From positions 1 through 64,000 of the forward strand of contig JAIXMO010000020.1 in NCBI GenBank assembly GCA_025677825.1: 64,000 nt of DNA. Reading direction: 5' to 3'. Below are positions 11,231-22,827 of the stretch, piece by piece. Every line of letters begins with the position of its first letter. Position 1 is the first letter of the stretch. This DNA is from Helicostylum pulchrum. Lineage: Eukaryota > Mucoromycota > Mucoromycetes > Mucorales > Mucoraceae. The position numbers were made by a program, and so were the translations under genes. Under the pieces are notes generated by a model. It was not told where the DNA came from. It did no database searches and saw only the letters and a list, made by a program, of their open reading frames with translations.

Positions 11231-13351
11231 TTATAAAGAAGCAGAAGAAGAGGCGGTTACAACAGACCAACGACCACTATCATAAAGTAAATTACAAGAA
11301 AGAGCTTTACCAGTATGATAGACGAGACCATCTTGTCGTACCAGCAACAAGGCTAACTCTAAACACCGTGTACCATCGGTTTGTGTTACCAAGAGATCAT
11401 GATTAGCCACTAATAAATCCTGCGTTGGAGGCAATTGAACAGACCAATGAGTTTCATGAGGTTTATGAGGTTGAGGAGGTTGAGAAATACGAGTGACTAG
11501 AGCATGAGTACCTAACCAAAGATCCAGTAATCGAGGTGCAGGAGCAGCTTGAATTAAATGTTGACCTACGACATTTAAAGTATGATCTGATTTATATTCA
11601 ATATGACTCAAGATAGGAAATGGTGTAGTATGTCGAGTGGGTGATGGTGGTGGAGTTACATCTTTAAATTCTGCTACTTCTGTCATTTGCTCTTCAAGAT
11701 CATTCTCATTGTAATCATATTCAAATTTAGCAATACCTACAATTGTCCAGCAAAGGTAATCATCTACTTCTTCATAGCTAAGTTCCAGTGTCATTTGTTC
11801 AGGTTGAACTAATCTTGAAGGAGAATAATCAAGCCAAGTATTGATACTGGTATTATTATTTGAACTTGTTGCGTCAGTAGTAGTAGTACCAGGAACAGAG
11901 TTATCAGATAAAGAACCTGCTGCACTTAGATAAATAGGCTGAGAATCAATGGTAGAAGCTAACTGTAAAGCAATCTTTTGCATTTGACTAACGGGACCAT
12001 AAGCACATTGAGCGATACGACCTTTATCTACTTTACGAATAATAAGTGAAGGTGATTGAACGCCTGTTTGTGAATCACGTAAAATAATTTCAGTGCCATA
12101 AGTAACATGTACAGGAGCTTTAGCAGTATGATTTGACGATGATGACGACGATGATGATGATGATGTTGATTTTGCAGGCGGTGGTGGTGGTGGTGGATGA
12201 GCAAGTTGAATACGAGAAGTAAATCTTCCACTCACAGTTGTAGTCATTTGTTGACGATGTGATTTATGAGGTTGAGGTGCCTTTGGTTGATTGACAATAA
12301 TAATATCAAACGGGGACCAGGTAGTATTCTTCGCGCACAGCATATTGTTACTTGAAGTCATGTACTTTGTTCGAACAGTTTGAGAGTTGATACGATTGAA
12401 TAAAGATACAGGTGAATTAGCTAAGATACAAGTTGATATATTTCTTGTTTTTGCAGTCTTTTTTGAAGGCTTTGATATGATTGAAATTGGTTTTGAGATG
12501 AATGTAGCTAAAGGTAAAGGATCAACAGAAGAAGTAGAAGGAGGAGAAGGAGGATTTGTACTAGATACATTTGGTAATAAATCTACTTTTAAATTAAACT
12601 GTTTTGCTTTTGCTGTACCAGTAACATGAAGATACTTGAAGCTACCACATTGATTTTCATCCAGCATACTACGTTGTTCTAATATCTTTGTACCATTTTC
12701 ACAAATAACAGACATTGATAACTGCAATTTTTCACAGCGTTGCTCAGCAGTGATAAATGAATTTGAAGGTGATTTAATTTGTACAATGGGAGGTGGACAG
12801 AGAAAACGTTTTTCTGAACCATAAGATTTCTGTGCAACAGAAGCATGAAGGCAGGTGATGATTGTCTTGTGTCTCTCACTACTGTTATCTTTATTGATTT
12901 GGTTATTATTAGGTGGTGGAGCAGCTGATACTATCAATTTCTGGTTCGAGTTATTGTTGTTATTACTATTACTACTTGAAGATCGTTTTGATGATTTACT
13001 TGAACCGCTACTAGTAGTAGTAGTAGAATCATCCCATCTACGTTTACTGGTATTGTCACTTGTTAAAAGAGAAGCGATACTTACTTCTTTAATAGAAGTA
13101 GTTTGAGATTGGTTATCGTTATCGTTGTTGTTGTTGTTATTGTACTCTGAATTAGAGCCTAATAAAGATTTGATAGACATTGTTTGGTGAGTAGAAGAAT
13201 TGTCTTTATTTCGTTCACTTGAACTGGTTGGGTGAGCATGATCAATAGCGCTTAAAAGTGAATTCATGGGTGTTGAAGTATCAATAAACTGAATCTTTCG
13301 ACTACTGCCAAACACTTGTTCTGTTATAATACGAGACTTTTGTTGATCCAT
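11231..13351 (-). CDS. CSL-family (CBF1/Su(H)/LAG-1) sequence-specific transcription factor
   Basis: A single-exon gene of 706 residues. After a low-complexity N-terminus (Asn, Ser and Thr runs, residues 1-160) comes the CSL signature: HASVAQKSYGSEKRFLCPPP at about 169-188, the base-contacting part of the Rel-homology N-terminal domain. The beta-trefoil follows with INSQTVRTKYM, then YGTEIILRD...SLIIRKVDK...PVSQMQKIALQLAS, which is the conserved trefoil core. The C-terminal Rel-like/IPT fold starts near TPFPILSHIEY. A poly-Pro/poly-Ser insert at about 12120-12200 splits the trefoil, as in long fungal CSL proteins. CSL factors bind GTG(G/A)GAA-type sites in the nucleus. Fungi lack Notch, and in fission yeast the family controls adhesion, lipid metabolism and cell division. 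The 5' leader contains a CTT-rich tract. Confidence 0.93.
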   Translation of the reverse strand: MDQQKSRIITEQVFGSSRKIQFIDTSTPMNSLLSAIDHAHPTSSSERNKDNSSTHQTMSIKSLLGSNSEYNNNNNNDNDNQSQTTSIKEVSIASLLTSDNTSKRRWDDSTTTTSSGSSKSSKRSSSSNSNNNNNSNQKLIVSAAPPPNNNQINKDNSSERHKTIITCLHASVAQKSYGSEKRFLCPPPIVQIKSPSNSFITAEQRCEKLQLSMSVICENGTKILEQRSMLDENQCGSFKYLHVTGTAKAKQFNLKVDLLPNVSSTNPPSPPSTSSVDPLPLATFISKPISIISKPSKKTAKTRNISTCILANSPVSLFNRINSQTVRTKYMTSSNNMLCAKNTTWSPFDIIIVNQPKAPQPHKSHRQQMTTTVSGRFTSRIQLAHPPPPPPPAKSTSSSSSSSSSSNHTAKAPVHVTYGTEIILRDSQTGVQSPSLIIRKVDKGRIAQCAYGPVSQMQKIALQLASTIDSQPIYLSAAGSLSDNSVPGTTTTDATSSNNNTSINTWLDYSPSRLVQPEQMTLELSYEEVDDYLCWTIVGIAKFEYDYNENDLEEQMTEVAEFKDVTPPPSPTRHTTPFPILSHIEYKSDHTLNVVGQHLIQAAPAPRLLDLWLGTHALVTRISQPPQPHKPHETHWSVQLPPTQDLLVANHDLLVTQTDGTRCLELALLLVRQDGLVYHTGKALSCNLLYDSGRWSVVTASSSASL

Positions 13352-13385
13352 TTTATATTTGTTTTGTATATATGTGTGTATATAA

Positions 13386-13442
13386 AGAGGAAGAAGAAGA
13401 AGAAGAGGAAGAAGAAGAGGAAGAAGAAGGGGGAAAAAAAAA
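13386..13442. repeat. GAA-rich microsatellite in the CSL gene leader
   Basis: GAAGAAGAGG-type units run for about 45 bases and end in a G/A tract. In the sense of the CSL gene this is a CTT/CCTCTT pyrimidine tract starting about 35 bases upstream of its ATG at 13351, so it probably lies in the core promoter or 5' leader. Polypyrimidine leaders also precede the kinesin and F-box genes. Confidence 0.8.
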
Positions 13443-14577
13443 TAGAGTTGAAATGGAGTTTAATATATACCACAAAAAAAAAAAAAAAAAAATTACAAAT
13501 ACAGACAAGATGGTTTTATTAAAAAAAAAACTTATCACGTGCTTAAAATGGTTCTCTCTTCTTTCTCACTGTATATTCCCAGGGTAACTATTTATTTATA
13601 TTTGCAACCAACTAGTAGAAAGTAGTAGTAAGTAGTAAGTAGTTGTAAGTATTAAGCAGTAAAAAATGAAACTGAGCGCCAAATCAGGCAATGATAAGAG
13701 AATTGACTGGCTGATAAAAAAGATAGATGATGATTGTATACAACAATTTCTTTCTCATCCTATTTGACAGGAAACTACTGTGTGTGACTTTGAGTACCTC
13801 TTTTTGAATAATATCGCATCAAGTTGGATCACGCTCCATTCTTCATAGCCCAATTAGTTTCTATTTTAGGCTTCGTGAGAAAGACGTGAGAAAATAAAAT
13901 AAATTTGTAGTCTGTGCTTGCTTAATTATTCTTATTGGTCCGGAAAAGGATTTTGATACTTTGTATTGGTCCATTCAACGATGACTACTACTTTTTTTTT
14001 AAGATTACCTACCCGCGGGTAGCATCAGTAATTAATTGCAGCTTTTTTTTTTATTTTTTTTACAGCGTTATACATTGTATGTGTATAAACCGTATCACTG
14101 CTACGATATACTCTAACAAATGTAACACCTAAAAAGACTATTTGTTTGCTTTATATAAATAAATAGAGAGATCTTTTATTTCCATTTCAAGCTTGATAAT
14201 CTAGCATACGACTCATTCAAAATAGCCTTATGCCATTGGATCATAAGTTGACTGTATGACCTGATGACGAGAAATGGCCCATCCTTTTTATTCACTCCCG
14301 CGCCCTTCATTTTTTTGAACTAAAATAACTTGCCACTAATATATATTTATACATGTAACTTTTTCTCTTTTGTTCAACGCGAATGCTTGCATAATTTTAA
14401 TTGGTAATCATGCAAATTGTAACATTAAAAAAAATTGTTGTACCCCTTAAGTATTGAATGAATAGAGTGTTACCTGAGATTATTTTTACTGTATTTTATC
14501 ATTTGATAAATTTATTAAAAGCGCTTACACTCTTCTTTTTTTTTTTAAAACAATTCTATTAGGACGTATACATTTTG
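13443..14577. other. Intergenic spacer between the CSL and FHA genes
   Basis: About 1.1 kb with no convincing gene on either strand. It should hold the CSL promoter and the FHA gene terminator. A small AGTAGTAAGT-type imperfect repeat occurs near 13612-13650. A CTGATGA sequence near 14251 resembles a box C, but no paired box D or terminal stem was found. Confidence 0.55.
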
Positions 14578-15610
14578 TTATACATCTTTAAATAATTCAT
14601 ATACTTCCATATCACTAACATCATCACTACTATTCGACTTTAACTCTTCATCCTCCTCTAATTCCTTTCTCTTTCTTACTTTATGGGTTGTAGGTTTAGG
14701 TGGAATCTAGCAAGATATATAATAATATTTAGTGGCCTATTAATGAAAAAAAAATATATATATTTTACCCTGAAAAAGTATTGAGTATCCTTCATTGTAC
14801 ACTTTCGAGCACTTTTGCCAACATCAGAATATCTCTTCCGTCGTTCCAAGTTGGAATCTAATTCAGCTTTATAATAATACATGTCTTCTTTAGGTGATCC
14901 GTCCGCTGTCTTTCCTAGTCGTTTTACACATCCTATCACCGCTGATTCAGTTAAAAGCATTTGAATATCCATCATCTCTTGATCTGGTAATTTATTGCAA
15001 ATATCTTTACATGTCATTGTAGACTTTCTCGTAGACACTATATATTGTTGTCAGAAAGAATATACATAATAGTTATAGTTGTAACGCTTTTACCTAGCAC
15101 TTGAATAACTTCATCTTGTAAACTCAATGCAATAGGATTTTTGGATTTCATAAACTTGTTGGGTATAATTTCTTCTTTTTTTGATAATGTTGTTGTCGGT
15201 GTGGGTATAATAGTGTGAGGTCCTCCTTGAAATATTAATTTGGTACCTACGATTTCTATACAGGTTCCTTCCATGATGGGTACATGTTCACCTTGCTCAA
15301 ATACAATATGGTCAATCAGAACACCATTGGGTGAAAGCACTGTTAATTCAAACCGGTTTAAAAGATGCTTGTATTCAATAGAAACATGGTGTCTCGATAC
15401 ACGTTTATTGGACTTGCCAATCTTTACTGTCGCGTCATGGCCTCTACCTATAGTTACTTTACCACTACTAAATGTACCATGAAGGACCATAGCATCTGTT
15501 GAACTCTCATGATACTTTTTAGCTAACTGAGGGTTTATTCGAAATTGTGTATTTTGTGCTTGAAATAAACTTGACTTTTCGCATGGTGAACTTGTTCTTT
15601 CTTCTGACAT
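14578..15610 (-). CDS. FHA-domain protein with a conserved C-terminal domain of unknown function
   Basis: There are three exons: 15094-15610, 14769-15037 and 14578-14706, giving 304 residues. A forkhead-associated domain spans about residues 35-125, with GRGHDATVKIG, RVSRHHVSIEY and SPNGVLID covering the phosphothreonine-binding loops. The second half (LQDEVIQVLG joined to VSTRKSTMTCKDICNKLP, then LLTESAVIGCVKRLGK and KCTMKDTQYFFR) looks like a compact helical DNA- or protein-binding domain that I cannot name. An acidic tail (KELEEDEELKSNSSDD) follows. FHA proteins read phosphothreonine in DNA-damage, cell-cycle or transcription control, so a nuclear role is inferred. Tos4/Plm2-type fungal FHA proteins are one possible relation, but I cannot confirm it. 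The start is the first in-frame ATG after a pyrimidine-rich leader. Confidence 0.8.
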
Positions 15611-15771
15611 TTCTCTTCTCTCTCACACACTCTTTCTTTCTCGCTTTTCTCTTTCTAAAAGCTTCTATACAAGAAAAGAAAGATATATAAAAAAAAGAAA
15701 AAAAAGGAAAAAACAAAAAACAAAAAAAGAAGGTTATTGATATTTATTAAATTTGATTGGTTTAAAATAAA

Positions 15772-17164
15772 TCATCTTAGACCTTCATCGTCGTCTTCTT
15801 CTTCTTCATAAGCAGGAGCTTTTTTGTTGTTATTAGAGTAGCCATGATTCAAGTCGTCAACAGGTTGAGAAGGACGATTATACAGCTCAGCTCTAGCTTG
15901 TGCGTGTGACATATTACGGATATCATTGTTGTTTCTTTGTTGTTGTTGTGGTGGTAATTGTCTATGGTGATGATTATTATCTTTTCGTGGACTAGCAGAA
16001 GATAAGACTTCTCCCGGAACAGTTAATAATCTAGCCAATTTAGCTACTTCATTATCCAAAAAAGTAACATGCTGTAACCGCACCGTCTTTTCTAATAATG
16101 TTTGGTCACTAGTCTCATAAGCCTTTAACAAATCCTCTCCAATCTCTGCTTCCTCACTACTTGCAAACCCGGCATCATTACTATATATATCATTAGTTTA
16201 AACAATATTATAAGGAAATGATACTCGTTCTCTCATTTTTATGTTTACCTGCACATATAACTGAATTGTTTGCCTGCTTCCACATCATCTCCAATAGCAA
16301 ATATTAAGATAAGAATACTAAGATTTGCTTTATATAAATGTGATCGACTAGTAAACTTTTGAAGAATAACCGATTGTCGTCTAAACATATCAATTGCTTT
16401 ATCGTACTTTTTGTTTCTAATAAGTAATCCAATAGCTCTTTTAAAAATATCAACTGCAAATCTTCCTCTATCCTCTTGCTCATATAAAGCGCATGCTTTA
16501 CTATACATTTCATAAGATGCATTGACATCAACACTTTCAAGCGCTCTATTTTATATGTCAATGCCCATTTTTTCTTCTTCATTATATCTACCTAAAAAAA
16601 AAAAACTTACTTTCCTGCTTTATCCAATTGTTCGGCGGCACGATCAATACTACCTTGAGTCATAAAATAATCACTAGCTCTTTGGTAGGCTTCTGCTGCA
16701 CGTTGAGGTTGATTTAAATTATGTGCTAAAATAAAAGCTGCATTCTCAATCGCCTTTCCAGCTAAATGAATACTATATCAAACAGGTAAGGGTACTACTT
16801 TCAGATCAATATATCTCTTTACTTACGCATCTGCTTTAAATAAGGCTTCAGAAGCCTTTGCATAGGCTTGTACTGCTTGATCGTATGACTTTGCAATTTT
16901 AAAAGCAGTAGCTAAAAAAGAAAACACAAAGCTTTCAGTATGTTTTACACTAACAAAAAAAAAATACAATATCTTTTACCTGCACGTTCATAATAACTGG
17001 CAGCAACATCCCAATCTGGTTTTCTAAAAAGACCTTTAGAGGCTCTAAAAAAAAAGGTGTCATGTTGAATAAGCAAGCATAAAGGTCTTATTAAAAAAAA
17101 ATACATACGCTTTTTCACCTTGTTGCATAAACTTTACACCATCTCGAATTTGTTCAGCATCCAT
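15772..17164 (-). CDS. Gamma-SNAP (soluble NSF attachment protein, gamma type) with a fungal C-terminal extension
   Basis: A gene of seven or so exons starting MDAEQIRDGVKF at 17164, with introns of 50-70 bases. The TPR-like helical pairs typical of SNAPs read KPDWDVAASYYERA, AFKIAKSYDQAVQAYAKA, AIENAAFILAHNLNQPQRA, YQRASDYFMTQGSIDRAAEQ, ALYEQEDRGRFAVDIFKRA and ILIFAIGDDVEAGKQF. The last SNAP helix is VRLQHVTFLDNEVAKLAR. SNAPs recruit NSF to SNARE complexes for disassembly at membranes; gamma-SNAP is implicated in endosomal and Golgi traffic. The body length fits gamma-SNAP. About 75 extra C-terminal residues are rich in His, Gln and Asn and end in an acidic run (YEEEEDDDEGLR), which is not part of the animal protein. 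It sits head-to-tail between the FHA and chitin synthase genes, each separated by about 110-160 bases. Confidence 0.85.
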
Positions 17165-17272
17165 TATACTTTTTTTTTTTATGGTTTCAAAAAGAGAAAA
17201 AAAAGAAATATTTATTTTTTTACGTGGAAACTTATACAAACAAACAAAATATACCGGGTCTTTAAAAGTTTA

Positions 17273-20033
17273 TTACAAGTTAAAGCATCGTAACACAAGG
17301 TAAAGTAAACTGCCTACAAAGCGAAACGCTGCCATAGCAGCCACTGTCCATAAAATAAAACCAGTGTACGCTGTACCCACAGCATCTTGAATTTCCTCTG
17401 GAGTCTTCGTTTTATCTGTATACGGTAAAAACAACTGAAAGCTACCACTTGTTACAAACGCAACAAGGATAACGTTACATGCAATCCAACTCAATACTAA
17501 GCGGGTTCGGAACCCTCGGTAATAATCATCTTGTTTAGTTTTTGGTGCTCTACTCTATATATTTAACACGTATAAAAAAAGTTAGAAATATTTTGACTTT
17601 TGAAAGAAAAAGAAAACCCCAAGTGAAATATACCTCTCTTATTGCTTCTGGTTTCATTAGTAAACTATCAAGCGCTTCATCATAATGTCTATCAATAGAC
17701 TCTATCCCGTTTTTCAACTCTACTTCAACTACTTGCTCTCCTTTTTCTCCTGCAACTACTTTACTTGCCACTCCTAAGTCCATTGGCGTTGTATTATCTC
17801 CTTTTGTACCCCAACTAAAAAAGTTAAAAAACAATCAATTTCTGTCTTATATTTGTATGTGTATATATCCTTTTTACCTGACATCGTGAATATTACAAAA
17901 TGCATATACATTCAAGATATTAACATACGTCGGCAACATAAACAAGTACTGAGAAAAACTTGTAATCATATGCCACGGATCCATATACAAGATACTTGCG
18001 ATAATATATAACCCATACGTTGCCAATAAAGAAATAACGACACTTCGAAACTCTGATTGTCCAAACAGTAAACTCAAATTACCTATTGCGTTACCTTGGC
18101 TCCAACCTGGTGCCGACATTCCTTTTTCAAAACTCTTGTAGGCTAACCAAGCTCCTGCGAACGACGTATAAATCATAATAAAACCATATGCAATAACAGA
18201 AACAATAAACATCCATTTTGAACTAAAGAAAGGGGATAAGTACATATAACTCACTTTTTATATGTAAATATTATTACTTACCCTTGGGGTCGATTACCCA
18301 TGGAACAAATAAACGAGGTGATAAGAAAAAATATATACAAGTACCGTAACGTCAAAAAGATACAATCACCCCACCCATTACCAAACGGATCCATATCAGC
18401 AGACGCCAAAGACTTTGTAACAAAATAAAAGGTCAAGTAAAAATTGGCCATGCCTAACCAACTAAAAATCAAGTTTAAAAAATTAAACAAGAATTCAATC
18501 GACAGCATTACCTTTCTACCCACTGAATGATTGGTACTCCAAATTCTAGAAAAATGACACTGAGAATAAACTGCGGCAAAGAAACTACCATTAAGCCATC
18601 TACGACGCTGTGATATAAATTCAGGTAATTGATCTGGACAATCTGTTTCTCCAAACGCAGCCTTGACATACTTTAAAACCCATCGTTGGTGTTTCTTTGC
18701 CAACAGTTCAAAGCAAAGGATCCGATCCTCCGCTAAATACATATTCGCCGTAAAGATATCCGCGTCTTCCGTATCATCATGTTTCTCGCCCAAGAAATAC
18801 TTTTGTAAAGGCCCTGTACCGTTGAAATCATTTTGTAATGCCGCATATCGATACGCAGAAAACGCACCTGGTAAAACAGAAATATAACCAAACACAGATT
18901 CCAATGGTTTATCCAAGATATTTGACATTTTGTATTCGAAATTTTGAGCTGCTACAAGTGGGTTCAACAAGTCGACACAAGCTGTACCCTTCATCACACA
19001 AATCTCTCCGCATGCACCTCCCACATTTTCATTGGTATCAAATGATTTCCACAAATGATAAATGGACGAGTTACCAGGTCTGGTACCTACATCCAGCAAA
19101 ACACAAATATTGGGTTTTAAAATAGGTCCAAACGCATTAAAGAACCATCGATGCGAATTGATCTTTTTGGCATTTTGTTCTTTTAAGCAAAACAAAATCT
19201 GGACAGGCACGATACCCTTTTCTGCTCCTCTTACTTTCATATCTGAATCAACCGATACTTGTGTTGTATACTGCAGTAATTTAATAAACATATCACATAA
19301 ACTAAGCATGTAAATACTTACTTCGTATACATGAGCTTGAACAGGTTTATCATTCACCATATTCTTTGCCACTCCCTTTTGATAAACTCCCATAGCAGTC
19401 AATACATCCAACACACGAGGATCACATTTTTTCCGTCCATCCGATACCACACACACTACTACTTTCTTCCACCCATCTGTGTTCCATACTTTAGACCTTG
19501 CCCTTGAACATAAATGTGCAATATTTTTCATCACACCATGCATAGTTCTACAAAACAAAACTTCATCTTCCTATATATAATACTTGTTAAAAAAAAACTA
19601 TCAAAAATTTAACCATTTTTTCCAAAATACTAATAATTACATTGTACATTGTCATCACTATAAAAAGTTCCGTTTCACGATGCATAAGTTGAGGTCGTAG
19701 TGTATAATGACTTGCTTCAAAATCATTAGGATCGCAGGTGACAGCTGAATACCGCATCATAGCGAACTCCTTTTCTTTTCGTGCACTTGATTCTAATAGT
19801 CGACTAGGTACAGGACAATCCAATACCAAATTGCCCTGAAATAAAGCGACTGTCTTTGTACTGGATCGAGTTACTGGTTTTCTATTTGAAGGCGTTTGAA
19901 CCGATGATCGTGCCACCATAGGGCTGACAGTAGACAGTCCCGGTTGATATGGTCTACATATAAAACTGGGAAGTGGTGGTATATCCGTTGAATGTTCATA
20001 TATATGATGTGATTGTCTTGGTGTTCTATCCAT
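17273..20033 (-). CDS. Chitin synthase (division 1, class I-III type)
   Basis: Six or more exons encode roughly 860 residues, start [15 protein letters not shown] at 20033 and stop at 17273. The enzyme transfers GlcNAc from UDP-GlcNAc to growing chitin at the plasma membrane. Evidence in order: a proline/serine-rich N-terminus, the chitin synthase N-terminal block ([18 protein letters not shown]), [25 protein letters not shown], the catalytic aspartate in [11 protein letters not shown], the product-binding QRRRWLNGS, and then at least six membrane spans. The post-catalytic motif SWGTKGD is present, and a last exon with two spans ends RCFNL. No chitin-binding, myosin or cytochrome b5 domain is attached, which separates it from classes IV-VII. 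Class I versus II or III would need a phylogeny. The N-terminal cytoplasmic extension is short. Confidence 0.92.
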
Positions 20034-20868
20034 AATTATATATATACAAAACGGAAAAAAAAACGTATTAAAAAAATAATTCCCGATTTTTTTATTTTAG
20101 CATCGTTATTGTGAATAGAACTGAGCGAGTTTTACAAAAGGGATTTTAATATACAAAATGTAAGGGCAGAGGTATGTTTACCGCATATGAAAACTTGTAT
20201 TTACGTCCCATATCTGTTAGCTTGTCCTGTTTTTCTTTTGACATTTAAAATGAGTAGCACTATACGCCTTTAAAGAAAAAAAACAGTGGATTTTTCTTAT
20301 TAAACTTTTGTAATCGTCAGTTTCATTTTTTATTTTAATAATCATCCTTAATAGTTCTTATGAGCTATACTTTAGCTTCTCTTTTCTCAATGTTAACTTT
20401 AACTTTACTCATTGTCTCTTTACTATACTCAATCTGGCGCCATTGTTTCCCCCCTAAAAAAAAGGCTTTACCTCGATTTTAGCTGTAATGCTTTTTTACC
20501 CTCCCTCCTGTTAGAAAGAGCCTGGGGTTAGTGACATAACTGATTTGAATTGATAAATGAAATGACTTGTTTATCTTCTGGATTGTATTATAAAACAGTA
20601 GTATGAAGGGGGTTGCGACTTATTCTCTGTGGTACTATTGGTCCAATATACTACGGTAACTTAAGACTAAAACTACACGTTAAAGATACAATAAAATTGG
20701 CCCTCTCTCCAAGCCTACAGGCATCTAAGAACCCAATTTTGCAGTATCCAATTAGCTTTACAAAAAAAAAAAGATTAAATAGATCCATTTTATCAGCCTA
20801 AGCTATATTTATTATATCTTTTATTGTTTTAGAATAAATCACTTTTCTTTCTCTTTCATTTAATTACA
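20034..20868. other. Intergenic spacer upstream of chitin synthase
   Basis: About 0.83 kb that should contain the chitin synthase promoter. A short plus-strand frame at 20613-20801 has no recognisable domain. I see no RNA gene or repeat. Confidence 0.55.
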
Positions 20869-22827
20869 ATGCGTAAGTTTTTTTTTTATACGTGCACTTT
20901 TAAAATGAATTCATATTTATTTTTCTTAGTGTTTCCGTTTTCGTACAAAAGGATACAGTTCCTGCTAAAGCAACCGTCGGACAAAAGCTAGCACAAGGCC
21001 ATGAGATCCGCCAAATTACTATGGGACTCCACTTATACAGGTATCCTGAAAATATGCTGCGGATTTGCTTTTTATCTCATTCTTATCCACGCATTTTATT
21101 CGTTTATTGTGAAAGTTCTATAACCGAAACTGAAAGAGTAAATACGCTTTGTTCGAATGGGCGCAATCTGTGTTTTTCTTCCTTTGCATAAACGCATTTC
21201 TTCAAATGACGCTACCAACCAACCTCAAATCCGACATTACTTTACACTTAGAAGGTAATTTTAAATTTTCCTACTGTACAGGATTCTATTCAGCCTGTGA
21301 AGCTGTTTTATTAACGTTACCATAAAAGAATTCTTGCAGGAGACGGAACATGAGTTATGGACCCTTCCAGAACTTGATAAGGCGTCAATAAAGAAACATC
21401 CTGGCATATCAAAAAAGCAAGCACATGGCAAAGTGAAGAATGACCTTGTTGTTTTGGAAAAGCTATATCCTGAAGACAAGCACATCCTGAATCAATTAAA
21501 AAGTGTTGAAAAAGAGATTATGGTAAATAAAAGTGTGCATCTTTGGCGATAAGTGATAATAACGACGAACCTTTTTTATTAGTCAGAAGTGATGGACTCT
21601 ATGTATCAATTCCACAGCACAGTTTCCACTTGCCGATGATTGCTGCAACACAACCACTACTTGAATTTAAGAAGACCCTGGAGTTTTTATTTGAATTTAA
21701 AGTAAATGATATATTTGCTAATATATTATTAAGTCAGTAAAATTGATAAAAGTAAAGCAAAGCGATTTTATTATTTGAAAGGAATAAGAATGGCTATTTA
21801 TATAGATGATAGTAAAATAAGGAATTGTGAATAACAAACGGACCGAGTTATTTGTAGTGAGCAGATCACGATAAAGAATAACAAACAGGTAACAGTGTCA
21901 CGGACATCTTTTATAAGGAAAATACACGCGGTATAGATTTACCTGTAGTAAATCTGTACTTGTCAAATAAAGCAGCAAAGCAGACTTTAAAATAGTAATC
22001 AAAAGGTGTGAATATATAGCGTGTATATATCAGTAAGTATACTTTCAATGGCAAGATTACAGAATTTATAGAACACTTCCTAATATTTTGTACATATTTA
22101 TCAATCGTTGATAATAGAATCATATTGTAGATATGGTGGCAATCATTAATCAAAATAATATCAGACGTAATAGTATCAATGATAACTTTGGTCGATTCAG
22201 TCAAAACTCTAGCAGTAGAAGAGATATTTCTCTGTGGACTCGCGAAACCTGGTACACGCCTCATCGTAATGAGGGGAAGTCCTCTGTTATTCCCTCTCAT
22301 CTGTTTGGATTGCGTCTGCCTGCGTCATTCTTAGAAAAACTTTTGCTGCTCCCCTCTGACAATGAAGCTGACAATGCGAACAGCTCTGTTTCCGAGGATA
22401 ACGGTGATGCGTATGGTTTTATAAAACTCAATCAGGATGGTACAACAAGTACACAAAGGAGATATATGAAAACCACCCTTTGCATGATATCTAAATACCA
22501 AAAAAAATTATCCCATGTATTCATCTTGTTTTTCCAGCTATAGGAAGTCTTTCTGTTTAGCTTGGGATTTTCAGAAGGTGCTCTAGCACATAACGATCTT
22601 TTTCTTCTCTGCAACAGCTGAATTACATGCACTTCCTTATACCGTAAATCATGAATCAATAAAGCTTTTTAATTACCTTCTGAGAAGCATAACCACATTT
22701 GAGGAGAGAGGAAGTCTTACTTCCTATTATGATAATTCAGCTCTCGACAATTATGCGTTGAATCCAGCATTACCCTTTTCACTATATTCCTTTTCTACAA
22801 ATTACATTGGCTGTTTGCGGGGGTAGA
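20869..22827 (+). pseudogene. Broken or unresolved multi-exon locus, part of it duplicated at 38.4 kb
   Basis: A possible start at 20869 with a GTTTTT donor joins 20941 onward to read SVFVQKDTVPAKATVGQKLA, then GHEIRQITMG. A one-base indel relative to the 38.4 kb copy then breaks the frame. Further plus-strand segments look coding: ELWTLPELDKASIKKHPG to KNDLVVLEKLYPEDKH (21340-21520), EPFLLVRSDGLYVSIPQHSF (21565-21700), SRRDISLWTRETWY to GFIKLNQDG (22210-22440), and ELHALPYTVNHESIKLFNYL to a stop at 22827. The junction at 21540 needs a frame change that no intron explains well. I recognise no domain. It may be a decayed gene, a gene with poorly resolved introns, or two adjacent fragments. Confidence 0.4.

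Noticed and set aside
14245..14300. Box C-like CTGATGA suggesting a snoRNA
   Set aside because: No matching box D, terminal stem or guide could be identified.
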